A DNA stretch of 64,000 bases, from NCBI GenBank assembly GCA_047967505.1, contig CM106540.1; one strand, written 5' to 3'. Made by a program: the position numbers and the translations under genes. Of this stretch, positions 34,401 through 45,820 are shown in pieces. The notes under the pieces are model-generated. The model saw nothing but the letters and a program-made list of their open reading frames with translations. It was not told the origin of the DNA and ran no database searches. The DNA comes from Dipteris shenzhenensis (taxonomy: Eukaryota > Polypodiophyta > Polypodiopsida > Gleicheniales). How positions within the stretch are numbered: position 1 is the stretch's first letter; each line of letters opens with the position of its first letter.

Positions 34401-35114
34401 AGAAGTACTTGGATTAGCTCCATTTAATTCTGAACATGACTAAGTGGATGGACCTAGTGGTCCAAGTCCAATGTGTGTCACCCTATTAAGTGGTGGTCCA
34501 AAACATACCTTGGGTCCAAAAGATACTTATTGAATATAACCCCTCTTTTTCTCCCTGGGCTAAAAGTTCTTTAGCGGGATGCCTAGCTTCCAAGGGTCGA
34601 AGTAGGTGCTCTGGAATACTGTCTTGGTAAAATATATCCGTTAGAGCCAAAAGATACCATCTTCTCATTATCAAACATGTAGAGTACTTTTTTAAGTGCA
34701 TGCCAATAATCTAAATTCATGGTAGATACCTGATCATTTGCAAAAGCAAAATTCTCCCATTTAATATAAATGCATCCAGTGTTCAAGCATACACATCATC
34801 ACCCAACCATTAGCTGGAGGACACCATGATCTTCATGTTATATAGATTATTCTTGTTCTACATCCTACCTGGAAAGGCACTGCGTTGGATATATTGTATC
34901 GTGGAACATTAGTTTCAAGCATCAGGTCATTTATTTCCATGTCTTGTAAAACCAATGCAAATATTGGTTTCTCCCATTTATGTGGTGTGGTGGGAGAATA
35001 TTGTATTCAATTGTTCTAGAAATATGTGATCAATAGCATTTTGATTTCTAACACAGTGCCACATGCCCAATTTTTAAAGGCAATTAGGTGGTTTAGGGTA
35101 AAATGAAGACATTA
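31496..35114. repeat. Repeat family R1, copy 2
   Basis: Collinear with 54315-57890; both end at 'gaagacatt'. It begins at the right flank of the gypsy insertion. It carries about 25 bp not in copy 3 near 34890-34910. Short minus-strand frames recur at 31484-31690, 32597-32800, 33561-33812 and 34486-34786 in step with other copies. No known protein domain is visible. Confidence 0.85.
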
Positions 35115-35194
35115 TCTAGGTAGCCCCAACATCTACGAGTACTTATTAGGCATACTCAAGACAAGAACTCATGCATAGTGGAGATCATGAACAT

Positions 35195-35390
35195 GTTTGG
35201 GGCCAAACAGGGTTGTTCCTTATCACCCACCTTGTTTGGCTATACATTGATGAGCTGGTGCATTCATCAAGACACTATGTGCAGTAGACATACCCTTCTT
35301 TGATAGAAATTCTATTGTATGTAGATGATGTGGTTTTACTCTCCTCCCCAATCAAGGGGGCTTCCTTGACACCAGCTCCTCTAAGGTAAG
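35195..35390 (+). pseudogene. LINE reverse transcriptase fragment
   Basis: Reads QGCSLSPTLFG, then after a frame change ILLYVDDVVLLS with an intact YVDD box. Closely similar to the fragment at 9795-10080 and, like it, truncated on both sides. Confidence 0.72.
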
Positions 35391-35727
35391 AGCTCTATCA
35401 AGGTATAAGGCATCAAATCTAGGGACCACCCTAGGATGACTTTGGCTACACTTATCCCTCACCAAAAGCTTTTCAATAGATCTTACCTCTAGTTCTCCAA
35501 AAATTCCTTAATGATTTTTTGTGGAAAAATGATTAATCTTTGCCTTGTCTGTGATTCTTCTACATTCACCACTAGTTGATCTATGCTCTCTTGTGCATGT
35601 TTTTTCCTTATAACTATGAACATTTCCTCATTGTCTTTGTCCCCTTTTCCTACCCACCATTCCCTTCTATATTTCTTAAATTATTGTGATGCTATTTGTT
35701 TCTCTTTTCTTAGTTCATCTCTAACAA
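35391..35727. other. No gene recognised
   Basis: Pyrimidine-rich plus strand between LINE and gypsy fragments. Nothing can be supported here. Confidence 0.3.
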
Positions 35728-37793
35728 ATTTGAGCTCAAAATAGTAGTCATAAGTGCTCATGTGGTTGATGATTATCTCTAAAAAGTTAATGACTTAGTC
35801 ATATGATATAAAGACGTTCTTGCTTAAGTTATCTAGATTTGGAAGGAGTCCTTCTAAAAATATGCCAACATAGAATTCCATTAGTGCTAGAGGCTAAACT
35901 ATTAGGCAGGAGAGGTATAAAACGAATCCTAAATATATCAAATAGGTTAGATAAGCTCATACAAGTTAGATTCACTCTATTCAATTGATAGAATTGATTG
36001 GTTATTCCAATTTGTTGTAGTACCAAAGAGATTTCCCTCATGCTGACGGTATTAACTATGCACTCAATGTTGGGTGCTTATTGTAACATCAAATACGATC
36101 ACAGAAAGGATTTCATTGCAAACCATAAGGTGCAAGGACATACTTTCAAGGAGTGAGAATAAAAGTGCCTACCATATGAAATATATTATCTGATAACAAA
36201 CCCTTAAATTTTCTACTGTGGTGACATGACACATCACCAAGTTTACACAATGTAAGATAATTTGCATCTGCCAAAATGTTCAAATGTTATTTAAAACGAT
36301 GAAATTTTCTAAATTGCATTTTAGAAACATGTTATCTAAAGAGCCAAGGAATTACAAAAGCTACGAACTAGTTTTCAAATAAAAACATGATAGTCCTAAT
36401 TTGACACAGTCTTCTATAAAATTTGGTATAGCCAACAATAGACCTCAATAGAGTCCTAAGAAAGATAGGAAACTCACAGTGTGTGTTGATTACAAGGAAC
36501 TAAAAGCTCAAATTATTCTAGATCCCTTCCCTATTCCATTTACAGATGGTATACTTGGCCACATAAGATGTACTCATTTATGGATGGCTACAGTGGCTAT
36601 AATCGAATACCGGTTGCACCCAAGGATAAGTTTAAAAATGCTTTCATTACTGAGTGGGATGTGTATGCCACTAAGGTCATGCCTTTTAGACTCAGGAATG
36701 CACCATCTACGTTTCAAAGGTTATGGTTGAAACTTTCGAAGACTATTTGATCGAGTTCATTGCCATTTTGAATGTCATTTGTGTTCACTTGAGTTAGTTA
36801 AGAAAAGTATGACAGATGCAAAAGAGTTGATCTCTCACTGAATATTGCCAAGGGTGTGTTTTGTGTCCGAGTTGCTGTTCATCGTGGACATAGGATGGCA
36901 AAAGAACTAAGCCAAGGAAAATCCAAGCTATTGAAAGAATCCACAAGCCTTCAATGAAAGGATTAGGATTCGAAGTCATATGGAAGCTAAAGGATTACAT
37001 TAGGTAGTTGTGTGCAATCATGAGGTACATGACTTGTCTTTAGACCAAGAAAAAAAATGGGTGGGTCTACTTGTTATGCATATTCATTGTGTATTCATTC
37101 AAACCTTGGTGTTATGCTTTGGGCACTATATGTTTCTCAAGTAATGAGAGATTGGAGGGTGAAAGTCTTCCTAGAAGGCAGAGACGGAAGACTTGGTGCT
37201 TCTTCAAAGCTTGCTTGCCAGGTTCTTGGAAGGTGGACTTGGTGAGGCTATTGAAGCCTTGGTCGTGGAGACGGGTCAATCTATAGGTGAAAGGCTATGC
37301 TATCATCGGAAGATTACTTAGATGAGAGATCATCTAGAGCTCATGATCCAGGTTTTTTGAGATACAATTGGGCTGGTAGATCTGTGTGGATCGCCCAATG
37401 GGATCTCATTGCTTAAGTGACTTACTTGGATGTACATTTTACCAGAGTGAAGATCGGTCCAAACAGACCTCGGAAGCATGGTGCTCAGAAGACTCTCCTC
37501 AGATTACGAGGAGGATAGCTGGATGATAATTGTATTAAGATTACTCAACGTGACTCACCGGTTTGTGACTGAGGATGGTAGAGCCATGGTCGTGTGGTAC
37601 TGCCAGGATTATACCTATATACTAGGGTGGTTCACTTGCATGGGACCAGACCTGGAGGAGCAAGAGGTGAGGGTTGAAAGACCAATAAACAAGGACAAAT
37701 CCAACTTGTTCCAAAGGGCTTCTCCATGGGATCCAATGGAGCATCGACATCAACGTGTGGGGATTGGCTCATTGTGTGTCAAGTGAGAGGGGG
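35728..37793 (+). pseudogene. Ty3/gypsy internal region with RT (third copy of the tandem-unit element)
   Basis: 35728-35905 and 37205-37793 match 14350-14525 and 14545-15110 of the tandem unit. The 1.3 kb between is retained only here and holds RT. That RT reads KLTVCVDYKELKAQ, then YSFMDGYSGYNRIPVAPKDKFKNAF, and VMPFRLRNAPSTFQR at 36470-36760, the central gypsy RT blocks. A stop follows STFQRLW...TI, and the YxDD block is not readable. So the tandem units descend from a copy that lost its RT. Confidence 0.8.
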
Positions 37794-39107
37794 TGTTGGA
37801 GTTTAGTAGTTCAACTCCCCACTCGTGAGCCCCCAAATGAGGAGAGCATTGGGGAGGTGCACCAATAGGGACTCAAAGATGCCACAGGGACAAAGCTGAA
37901 AGGTTTGCAAGTTTGCCATCTCAGCAGCATGTGAGCTACCATGTGGGTAGCAAAGGGAACACAACCAGGCTGCCATTGGCAGGCTGGACAAGCTCTGACC
38001 AATGGGGAAGAGGCCCCTTAACTGGGGCAACACATGTGACCTAGACACCAGTAGCAAGGACTGCTCAGAGCTAGGTAGGTCTGGACCTGCAATCAAGTCT
38101 ACAAACTGGAGAAAAGGATTGCGCAGCAACCAGGGTCTGGTTGGAGCACTTTAGGATCTAGTCAGGGAAAACAAACAGGTCAAAAGAGAGAAGAATAGAG
38201 GTGCAATGATCAAGGCTGCCCCATGGCAGTCAGGCACCATGTTTGAAGCTATTATGCAGGTCTGAGCAAGCTGGAAAGAGTCTGTAGACTGAGGAGCAAA
38301 AATGCGCAGCAAACTAGAGGTCCTTGGAGCAGATTTTAGCCAATCTTGTGGTTGGTACAGAGAGGAAAGGACACATCTAGTGCAGAACTGCCATGCGGCA
38401 GTCAAGCGCTTGATCTGAGCCACTTATATATGCTTGATAAGGTTGGGCTAGTCTACAAACTGGGTTGGGCAGATCTGAAGGATACAAGGCCTATCAAAAG
38501 TGCCTCCAAAGGGGGCATTCTCAATTCCACACTGCAGGTTTCTTGGAGCCTCACTTTGGGCTGCCAACAAAGCGACAAGGAGGTCCAGATTACCAGCAGT
38601 AGGTCCTCATACTTGGGCCACCTACACAGCAGCAAGGAAAGACAGAATAACGGGAGACTTACGCCTCAGCATTGGCTGCCTACACAGCAGCAAGGAGGTC
38701 AAGGCTCATAGGTGTGCGTGTGGGGTACCACTACGAAGCCCATAGTGGCTCTAGGAGAGCAATGCAGGTTGAAATGTTATGAAGGTACCATGAGGATGTA
38801 CGATTGGCCCACAAGGCCTCTCGTAGACGTTAATCTCTCTCTTTCTCTCCCCGTTCGTACCTCATCCGTACCTTCGTACCTTGTCTGTACCTCTGCAGTC
38901 CATACTACCTCCATCGTCCGTAACTCTCCCCTCGTCCGTACAGCCCATCAGTAGGCAGCCAGTACCGTACAATCTGTCAGCAGTAGACCGTACCTCTACA
39001 TTCGTACCTCTCCCTCCATACCCGTTAAAAGCAGCTAATCCACCCTAACCCTGAGTTGGGCTAAACCCCAACACAACTCGAGGTTAGGTTAAGCTAGGGG
39101 TTCAACA
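37794..39107 (+). mobile_element. Probable complete 3' LTR of the tandem-unit gypsy element
   Basis: It follows the purine tract 'agtgagaggg' with TGTTGGAGTTTAG and can be followed to GGGGTTCAACA, giving TGTTG...CAACA ends and a length of about 1.3 kb. It contains repeated 'cctacacagcagcaagga' (38618-38700) and a cluster of CGTACCT-like words (38865-39030). The right boundary rests on the inverted ends only; no second LTR was found to confirm it. Confidence 0.5.
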
Positions 39108-39118
39108 GACAACCAACT

Positions 39119-39946
39119 ATGGACTGGCCTACCCTCTCCTCCAAGTCCCTCTCAACTCCTTCAAAATCCATTAGGACTCGATACTCTACAGTTGCAGCCA
39201 TGACACCCTCTCCGTATGCACGGAATTACCAACAAGAAGGCTCGAAACAACCCATCCTTGGGCAACAGGATCAGATTTTTTATTTGCAGCTGGCAGTGAG
39301 AGAACTACGATTGGAATTGCCAAAAGTAAAGGCTCGACTTCACATTCTGGAAGGGCCTGGTAAGCAAGCAATGATTGATGAGGCTGTAAGATCTTGTAAG
39401 GATTCCCCCCCTACCCTGCAGCTAGTCTCTATAGTCAAAGATCTTGTTCACACTGAAGTACAAATTGCTAAGAAGGAAATGATTGTGAAAGTGGACACCA
39501 AAGCATGTAAGTCTGATATCCAAGCAGAGATTAAAGAACACAAAGCTAGATGTGATAATGCGCTGAAGATTAGAATAGGGGGACTCCCAGAAGATTGGTA
39601 CAAAGAGGAGGACACATATAGTGAAATGTTGACAAAGATCAAAGCAAGCTTGCCCAACATTGAATGGGTGGATGATGACGAGTAGGATGATGACGACTCC
39701 AGGCCAGGTTCTATTTTGCACTATAAAGGTCATGCAATCCTTACACTAAAGTCAAAAGATATGTGGATCAAGCTTCTTCGACAATCTTACAAGTTGAAGG
39801 GCACCAAAGTATGGATAGCAGAGGAGCTTACACAAGCTCAACTTAAGATTAAGGCAACTGAATCACCTAAAGTCAAGGCTGCCAGAAAGGATGGAAAATG
39901 GGCAGTTTACCGTGAAGGCGTAGCACTAATCCGAGAGTTCAAATGA
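39119..39946 (+). pseudogene. LINE ORF1-like protein, one in-frame stop
   Basis: One frame of 276 codons is interrupted only by TAG at 39683-39685, codon 189. N-terminal third: Ser/Thr/Arg-rich. Middle: long charged helices compatible with a coiled coil (about residues 50-155). Residues about 158-225 fit an RNA-recognition fold (IRIGGLPEDW... then GHAILTLKSKDMW). The C-terminus shows LKGTKVWIAEELTQAQL and ARKDGKWAVYREG, resembling the ORF1 C-terminal domain of plant and algal non-LTR elements. ORF1 proteins bind LINE RNA and chaperone it. Except for the stop it is intact, so the copy is fairly young. No ORF2 follows directly. Confidence 0.6.
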
Positions 39947-40257
39947 AAACCAAAAGACTCTCAGTCTTAAACTGATGTATGGCTGTTTACTCTTCCAGAC
40001 TATCATGTAGGTACTCTAAATAATGTGGGTTGCTTTTTGCACTCCTTGGGAGCTGCCATGTGCCCTCCCTAAAGCAAATGTACTAGAGGGTTTCTTGCTG
40101 TCCCATAGACCTTTTGGTCTCCAATGGACGTTAATAAACTTTATTTCTTTCTTTTCTTTCTCACAGGATCCACCTCTAGTCAACATCTTACTGGTAGAGG
40201 GTGGCACATATTTTGTATATGATTTGGTCCATCCTCAGACAAATATATAATGTTGTT

Positions 40258-40260
<3 letters not shown>
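39947..40260. other. No gene recognised
   Basis: Downstream of the ORF1 frame. It includes a pyrimidine tract ending 'ctttctcacag' near 40165 that resembles a 3' splice site, but no exon can be shown. Confidence 0.3.
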
Positions 40261-40312
<52 letters not shown>

Positions 40313-40325
40313 GGGTGTCACAAGA

Positions 40326-40369
<44 letters not shown>
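40261..40369. repeat. CT microsatellite in two blocks
   Basis: Two (CT)n runs, about 40261-40308 and 40328-40369, are separated by 'tctgggtgtcacaagatcc'. The Ser/Leu and Arg/Glu frames across it are artefacts. Confidence 0.97.
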
Positions 40370-40504
40370 ACATATGTATCTCATCCTTGTTGCATTATTT
40401 CTCTTTACCATTGAAAATTAATGGTTTCAAGTCCTTAGGAATGTTAGAGGTTTCTTTAAGTCGAGAGGGGGACCTCTCAACTTGATTGGAGGATTTGATT
40501 ATTG

Positions 40505-41245
40505 TACCCTGGGAGTTTGGAAGGATTATCCTCTGAAAGAACGTTCAATAAACGGTCTTAAGGAAGGTATCAAAGTTTGGTAGGGCCTCTAGGAATAGCA
40601 AGCTCAAACATGGATAGAGGATAGATAGCTGCAAAGAAATTTTGACCTTAAACATTTTGATTTGATGTTGATAAAGGAAAAAAGAGGACTACAGGATAGA
40701 CACTCTAAGTTGGATGGGGGGAAGGCAGCAACCCTCGGTTAGGCAGTTCAACTGGATGGGACAAAATATTATATTCCTTGTCCCAATCTTTGTGGAATAG
40801 GAAGAGGTACTAGTGGCCCATCTTTAAAAAAATGGCATAGGAGGGGCACCACTAAAGTTTGGAGGACTATATTTGATAAAATATTTACAAAGTCCATCCC
40901 TGAGGTACACTCTTGCCTCTTTTGGTTGATCATACCTAGAGTGGTATGGACAACTAGCAAGGCTAGGAACATCAGGCCAAGAAACTATGCACTAGAGCTC
41001 AAGAAGTTCTCCCACATGTCTTTATAAATTGCCAGCTTTCCTTGCACCTTTGGGACAAAGTTAGGACTCGTGTTTCCTCTTTCCCATTTAGTTATTCCTA
41101 CATTCTTTTGGGGACAATCCTAACATCTTTGGAGGGGCAACCTCTTAATACTACATAAGTGAGAATAGTCCATATCATACCGTTCCTTATGAAAAACTAT
41201 CAAAGTGGGAGTCAATTCTTCTACTCACATTCATGTTAGTACATC
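40505..41245 (+). pseudogene. LINE ORF2 C-terminal remnant; carries empty copia target site
   Basis: Decayed plus-strand reading: IKVW.GL, RNFDLKHFDLM, a stretch with WHRRGTTKVWRTIFDKIF, then WLI..VVWTTSKARNIRPR and H.FINCQLSLHLWDKV, which resembles the zf-RVT tail of plant LINE ORF2. At 40908-40912 it has CACTC uninterrupted where segments A and B carry the copia element. This is therefore the unoccupied paralogue. Confidence 0.5.
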
Positions 41246-41468
41246 GCAAAAAGTACAACACTCCCATAGAATGTCCAATTCTAATTATTAGTACTTGGAG
41301 ATAATCTGTTGTAGAGTTTGTCTCAAGGTTGCCAACACCGTATCTTCATGCCTTAGATTTTACAATACAAATCTGATGGAGAGGTATGCCACTCACCTAG
41401 CACCATCACAACAAAAATGAAGGTTAGAAAAATACATTTTTGCTGTGGAAGCCAGGCTTCAATGCTGG

Positions 41469-41985
41469 TGCACAGTTGTTATCAATGTCACTCTATCTAG
41501 ATTAGCATCAAATATTGGCATTCTTATAAAACATACATGGCAAAAAATGTCAGAATTCTAGTAAGTTGTGGTAAGCAGAAAGGTAGAATATAACTAGTGA
41601 AGTGTTGAGTAAATCAACGATTAAAGACATTAATCATGAAATGGAACTCTCCAGTTTCCATTTCACAGTAATCCATGCTCATAAACTTGCAAGATAAAAT
41701 CTTAAAAGGGTCTCCAATTCTTGCATCACCAGGGTCATTCCATTCATGAGTAGAAAGGATTATCCCACTAAGGGGTGTTATAATGAATTCAAAACCAATA
41801 GAAATATGTCTTGACTAGCCCCTTATCATAAATATCACACTTTAGGCTTAATGCCTCCTTGACCTTGGGACTTGCCCCAAAAAACTTCATATAATGAGCC
41901 CATCAGATCAATTGATAGTAATTGAATGTAAGTAATACCAATGGTCCTCCTCTTATCCCAAAAAAGTAATGCATAATGAACCTTT
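41469..41985. repeat. Repeat family R1, left-end fragment
   Basis: It matches the first 500 bp of copy 2 (from 31496) and of copy 4. The preceding 'gctgGTGCacag' at 41464-41475 is the unoccupied gypsy target. The fragment stops at 'gcataatgaa', where copia RT sequence begins, which marks the left breakpoint of duplicated segment B. Confidence 0.8.
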
Positions 41986-42786
41986 GTAGTATGGATTGGA
42001 CATGCTGTCCAAATATGGGATGACAGGCTATAAGCCTATTTCAGTTCCTTTGGAGCAGAATGTGAAGCTGAGTGCAGATGCAGGTGAGCTTCTGGAAGCT
42101 CCTACTATGTACAGACGCATAGTAGGAAGTTTGATTTATATGACTATTACTAGGCCAGATTTAAGCTATGCTGTTGGGTTGGTAAGTCAGTTTATGCAGG
42201 CTCTAAGGAAACAGCATTTGGATGTAGCTAGACACATACTGAGGTATGTGAAGTCCACATTGTAGTATGGACTATTTTATTACACTAGAGTTCAGATACA
42301 GTTGCATGGATACACTGATGCTGATTGGGCTGGTAGTATTTCTAATAGATGATCTATCACTGGATATGTGTTTTCTTTTGGGAATGCTGCAGTCACTTGG
42401 AGCAGCAAGAAATAGCCTATAGCTGCCTTGTCAAGCACACAGGCTAAATACAGGGGTGCAGCAATGGCTGCATGTGAGGTAGCTTGGTTGCATAAGCTAC
42501 TTTATGATATGCATCAGTCTATAGATGGGCCAGTTGTCATTTATTATGACAACATGAGCAGTATACACTTGGCAAATAACCCAGTCTATCATGCTAGAAC
42601 AAAGCACATTGAGGTGCATTACCACTATGTGCGGGAGAACATTCCAGTAGGTTTTATTGATCTAGTTTATCTTAGCACAGAGGATCAAGTAGCTGACATA
42701 TTCACGAAGGCATTGGGCAGAGAGAAGCTGCACAAGTTCAGAGACCTGCTTGGTGTGCAAGAATTGGGATTGAGCTCGAGGGGGAG
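41986..42786 (+). pseudogene. Ty1/copia RT end and RNase H (segment B)
   Basis: Starts abruptly at the codons equivalent to 23570 in segment A. Reads DMLSKYGMTGYKPISVPLEQN, RPDLSYAVGL and, after stops, DADWAG. The open piece 42428-42826 starts MSSTQAKYRGAAMAA; the usual Glu of STEAEY is changed to Lys (TQAKY). It runs through DNMSSIHLANNP and DQVADIFTKALG to the element end without the 25-bp slippage insertion of segment A. Confidence 0.9.
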
Positions 42787-43140
42787 TGTTGAGATATCGA
42801 GCTCCACTGGTGATATGCTAGGGTGACCGTTGTGCATTTATGTCACCGACTTGTTAGCTATAGATGCGATTGGTACACCGCCCATAAATAATAGTTGGAT
42901 GACAACTATCTTTATGTACTCTAGTTAGTGGCTCAGTTGGTATGCTACCTAGGCTAGCTGAGTTTGGTTTGAGACGCACATATAGGGTTCATCTATTCCT
43001 TTTGTACTAGAGAGAGTTTTTTGGCTTTCACAACTAAGAAGAGGAAAACTGTTTTCAGCCTCCACCTTTGTGCGTATTCCCCCATTGTGTATGTTAGAAA
43101 GTTGCAAGTGAGACTCCTTACCTCTCTCCCACTTTCTTCA
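42787..43140 (+). mobile_element. Ty1/copia 3' LTR, 354 bp (segment B)
   Basis: Same boundaries and length as 24397-24750, with scattered base differences. It is followed by CACTC and the LINE tail, as in segment A. Confidence 0.85.
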
Positions 43141-43702
43141 CACTCTTGCCTCTTTTGGTTGATTATACATAAAGCGGTATGGACAACTAGCAATGCAAGG
43201 AACATCAGGCCAAGAAAATATGCACTAGAGCTCAGGAGGTTCTCCCACATGTCTTTATGAATTGCCAACTTTCCTCGCACCTTGGGGACAAAGTCAAGAC
43301 TTGTGTTTCCTCTTTCCCTTTTAGTTATTCCTACATTCTTTTGGGGACAATATTAACATCTTTGGAGGGGCAACCTCTTAATACTGCATAAGTGAGAATA
43401 GTCCATATCATACTGTTCCTTATGAAAAAGTATCAAAGTGGGAGTCAATTTTTCTACTCACATTGATGTCAGTACATTGCTAAAAGTACAACAATACTGA
43501 TGGCTAGTCTCCCATAGAATGTCCAATTCTAATTATCAGTACTTGGAGATAATCCGCTGTAGAGTTTGTCTCAAGGTTGCCAACACCGTATCTTCATGCC
43601 TTATGATGGAGAGGTATGCCGACTCACCTGGCACCATCACAACAAAAATGAAGGTTAGAAAAATAAATTTTTTCTATGGAAGCTAGGCTTCCATGCTGGC
43701 AC
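43141..43702 (+). pseudogene. LINE tail and R1-flank sequence (segment B)
   Basis: Paralogue of 24751-25312 and of 40908-41471. It ends with the GCAC target duplication at 43699-43702. Confidence 0.55.
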
Positions 43703-44702
43703 TATTAACTAGAAAAGAAATCAAGACAAGAGGCTAGACGCTAGGCATGGCAACGCTCGAGGGCCATAGAGGAAAAGGGAATGTGAGGGGAGAAGGGTTA
43801 ACATGGGTGGGGAAATGGGATGAAGAGGGGTGGGAATGAAGAGGGAGACTATGGCACAACAGGAGAGGGAGAGGGGAAAGAGGAGCATGTACATGATAGG
43901 AGGAGGAATGTAGAGCTGGAAACATCAAGGGAAGAGGGTCATGCTTTATTTGAAAGGAAGCATGGGGGGAAATATCAAAGTACTAGCTAGGTGGCTTTAC
44001 AAGAATGAGCGTGTCACATCAAGGAATAGCCCCCTCCTTTTATAGCCAAGTGAAGGGGTCTCTCCCAATAAATGCGTCCTCCCACATGCATGGTGTAGGT
44101 GGAAGAGTCTCCCATGTGGGCTAGGCCGTTACGCACTCTCAATTGTGTGCGACAACCCTTGGCCTCATTTTTTCACATATATCAATCCCCATATTCAAAG
44201 TCTAAGATACTCCCTTGGTCTCTTCCCAATTTTATAATACATTCAAACATCTAGGAGGACAAGTGGTTGGCACAAGGAATCTTGCCACCTCATCCTACTT
44301 TCCCCATTATTTAACTTACACTCTTGGACTTTCTACACCTCCCCCACATGGGCCTATCCTACATGGAGGGAATAATCCAATATAATATCCATCTCCACCT
44401 ATTTTATATTACTTCTCCCATGGTCCTTGGGTCATACCTCACTAAATGTAGGCATGGGACTGCCTAGGTGGAGGAGTGGCACATGGAGGACCCATGCCAC
44501 CTTATCATTTTATATTATTACTACCATGGATTATGTACAACACACCTTATGGGTCCTCTTACGTGGAAGGGTGGCACATGGTCACGCCTTGCCACCTCAA
44601 CCCTGGGCCCTATGCACACCATATTTTATTATACCATTGCCACACATACAAGCACACACACATATTTATGCCTTTTTACTTTGGTCAAATTTATCCATAA
44701 TA
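43703..44702 (-). mobile_element. 3' LTR of gypsy copy B
   Basis: 1,000 bp, TATTAACTAG...CCATAATA on the plus strand. In the first 125 bp I count about eleven differences from the 5' LTR but only about six from the 3' LTR of copy A. The element therefore inserted well before the segmental duplication. TATA box at 44036-44044. Confidence 0.78.
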
Positions 44703-45820
44703 GTTTCACCCCCTAGGCAGGGAATGCATAGCATTTCCATGCCTAGGACCATCACACACAAAGAAGGGCTTGAGATAATGCTTGTTGATCACCTTCTTGC
44801 CATATGGCTCATGCAACTCTTGAACTTGTACAGACCCATTGCTACGGTCCTTAATGACTGTATGGACTGGTCCACAGTGGAAGGAATTTCTTACCCAATT
44901 GGTGGTCCAATCTGTTATCAACGCATAGCACAAGGTCCCCTTTAGCAAAGTGTCTTTCCCATCCCTTGTGAATCTTAGCATCCAAGTGGGCCTTTTGTCA
45001 ATTCTTTTGGATCTCTGTTTAATGTAGTGCAAGGCGTCGGGCTTCATCTAGCTTCTCAAGTTGTACCAACCTGGCCTCTACATGTTCATCTTCTGTCATC
45101 CTCTGTTCTTGTGCCAAATCTCAAGGCCAGAATCTCTATCTCTAGTGGTAAAATTGCCTCAGTACCATACACCAACTCAAAAGGAATGTGACCTGTAGAC
45201 ATTTTATGAGTGATGTTGTAAGCTCACATAGCTTCAATGACCATCTGATCCCGGTGGCTCCTGTTCCTTGTGGCCATTTTTCCCATGGTTTTACAAAGGA
45301 GGCAATTGGTCTACTCCATTTGACCCATGGATGCTGGATAATAGATGCTAGAAGTGCGATGATCAATACCCATGCGATCCATGAGCAACTCCACTGCTTC
45401 ATTTAAGAATGGACTCCCATGGTTAGATACTATTTCCATGGGTGTCCCAAACCTTGTGCAGATACGTTCAAAAATGAAATTTGAAATTGCCTTACCATTT
45501 GCAGCGGGGAGGGCGATAGCTTCAGCCCACTTAGTGACATACTAAGTGGCTACCAAAAGATACTTCTTTTTATGGGCAGTCATGGGCAAGGGCTCGAGAA
45601 AATCTGTTCCCCACTTTTGAAACGGATGGATGGACATCACTGGGTGATGTTGCCTAGGATGCAAATACTTCCTACCAAAGAATTGGCATGGTTCACAGGT
45701 TTTGCAATACATAGTGACATCCTTGAACAAGGTCGGCCAATAGTATCCAGCATGTAAAATCTTCTTAGGCTGTATAGTCACTGGCGTAGTGTCCTCCACA
45801 AAATCCATCATGATAATGCT
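44703..45820 (-). pseudogene. Ty3/gypsy integrase (copy B)
   Basis: Paralogue of 26320-27420. Catalytic-core start WGTDFLEPLP, SNHGSP in place of the second-Asp motif, and a C-terminal domain ending INKHYLKPFF (44706-45047). The zinc-binding cysteines CKTCEPC are present in 45542-45811, but a 2-bp change near 45770 puts the histidine half in another frame. Confidence 0.87.

Noticed and set aside
40140-40170. Intron 3' splice site (pyrimidine tract then CACAG)
   Set aside because: No matching donor or downstream exon could be supported.
40188-40485. Ser/Leu and Arg/Glu-rich frames
   Set aside because: Translations of a CT microsatellite.
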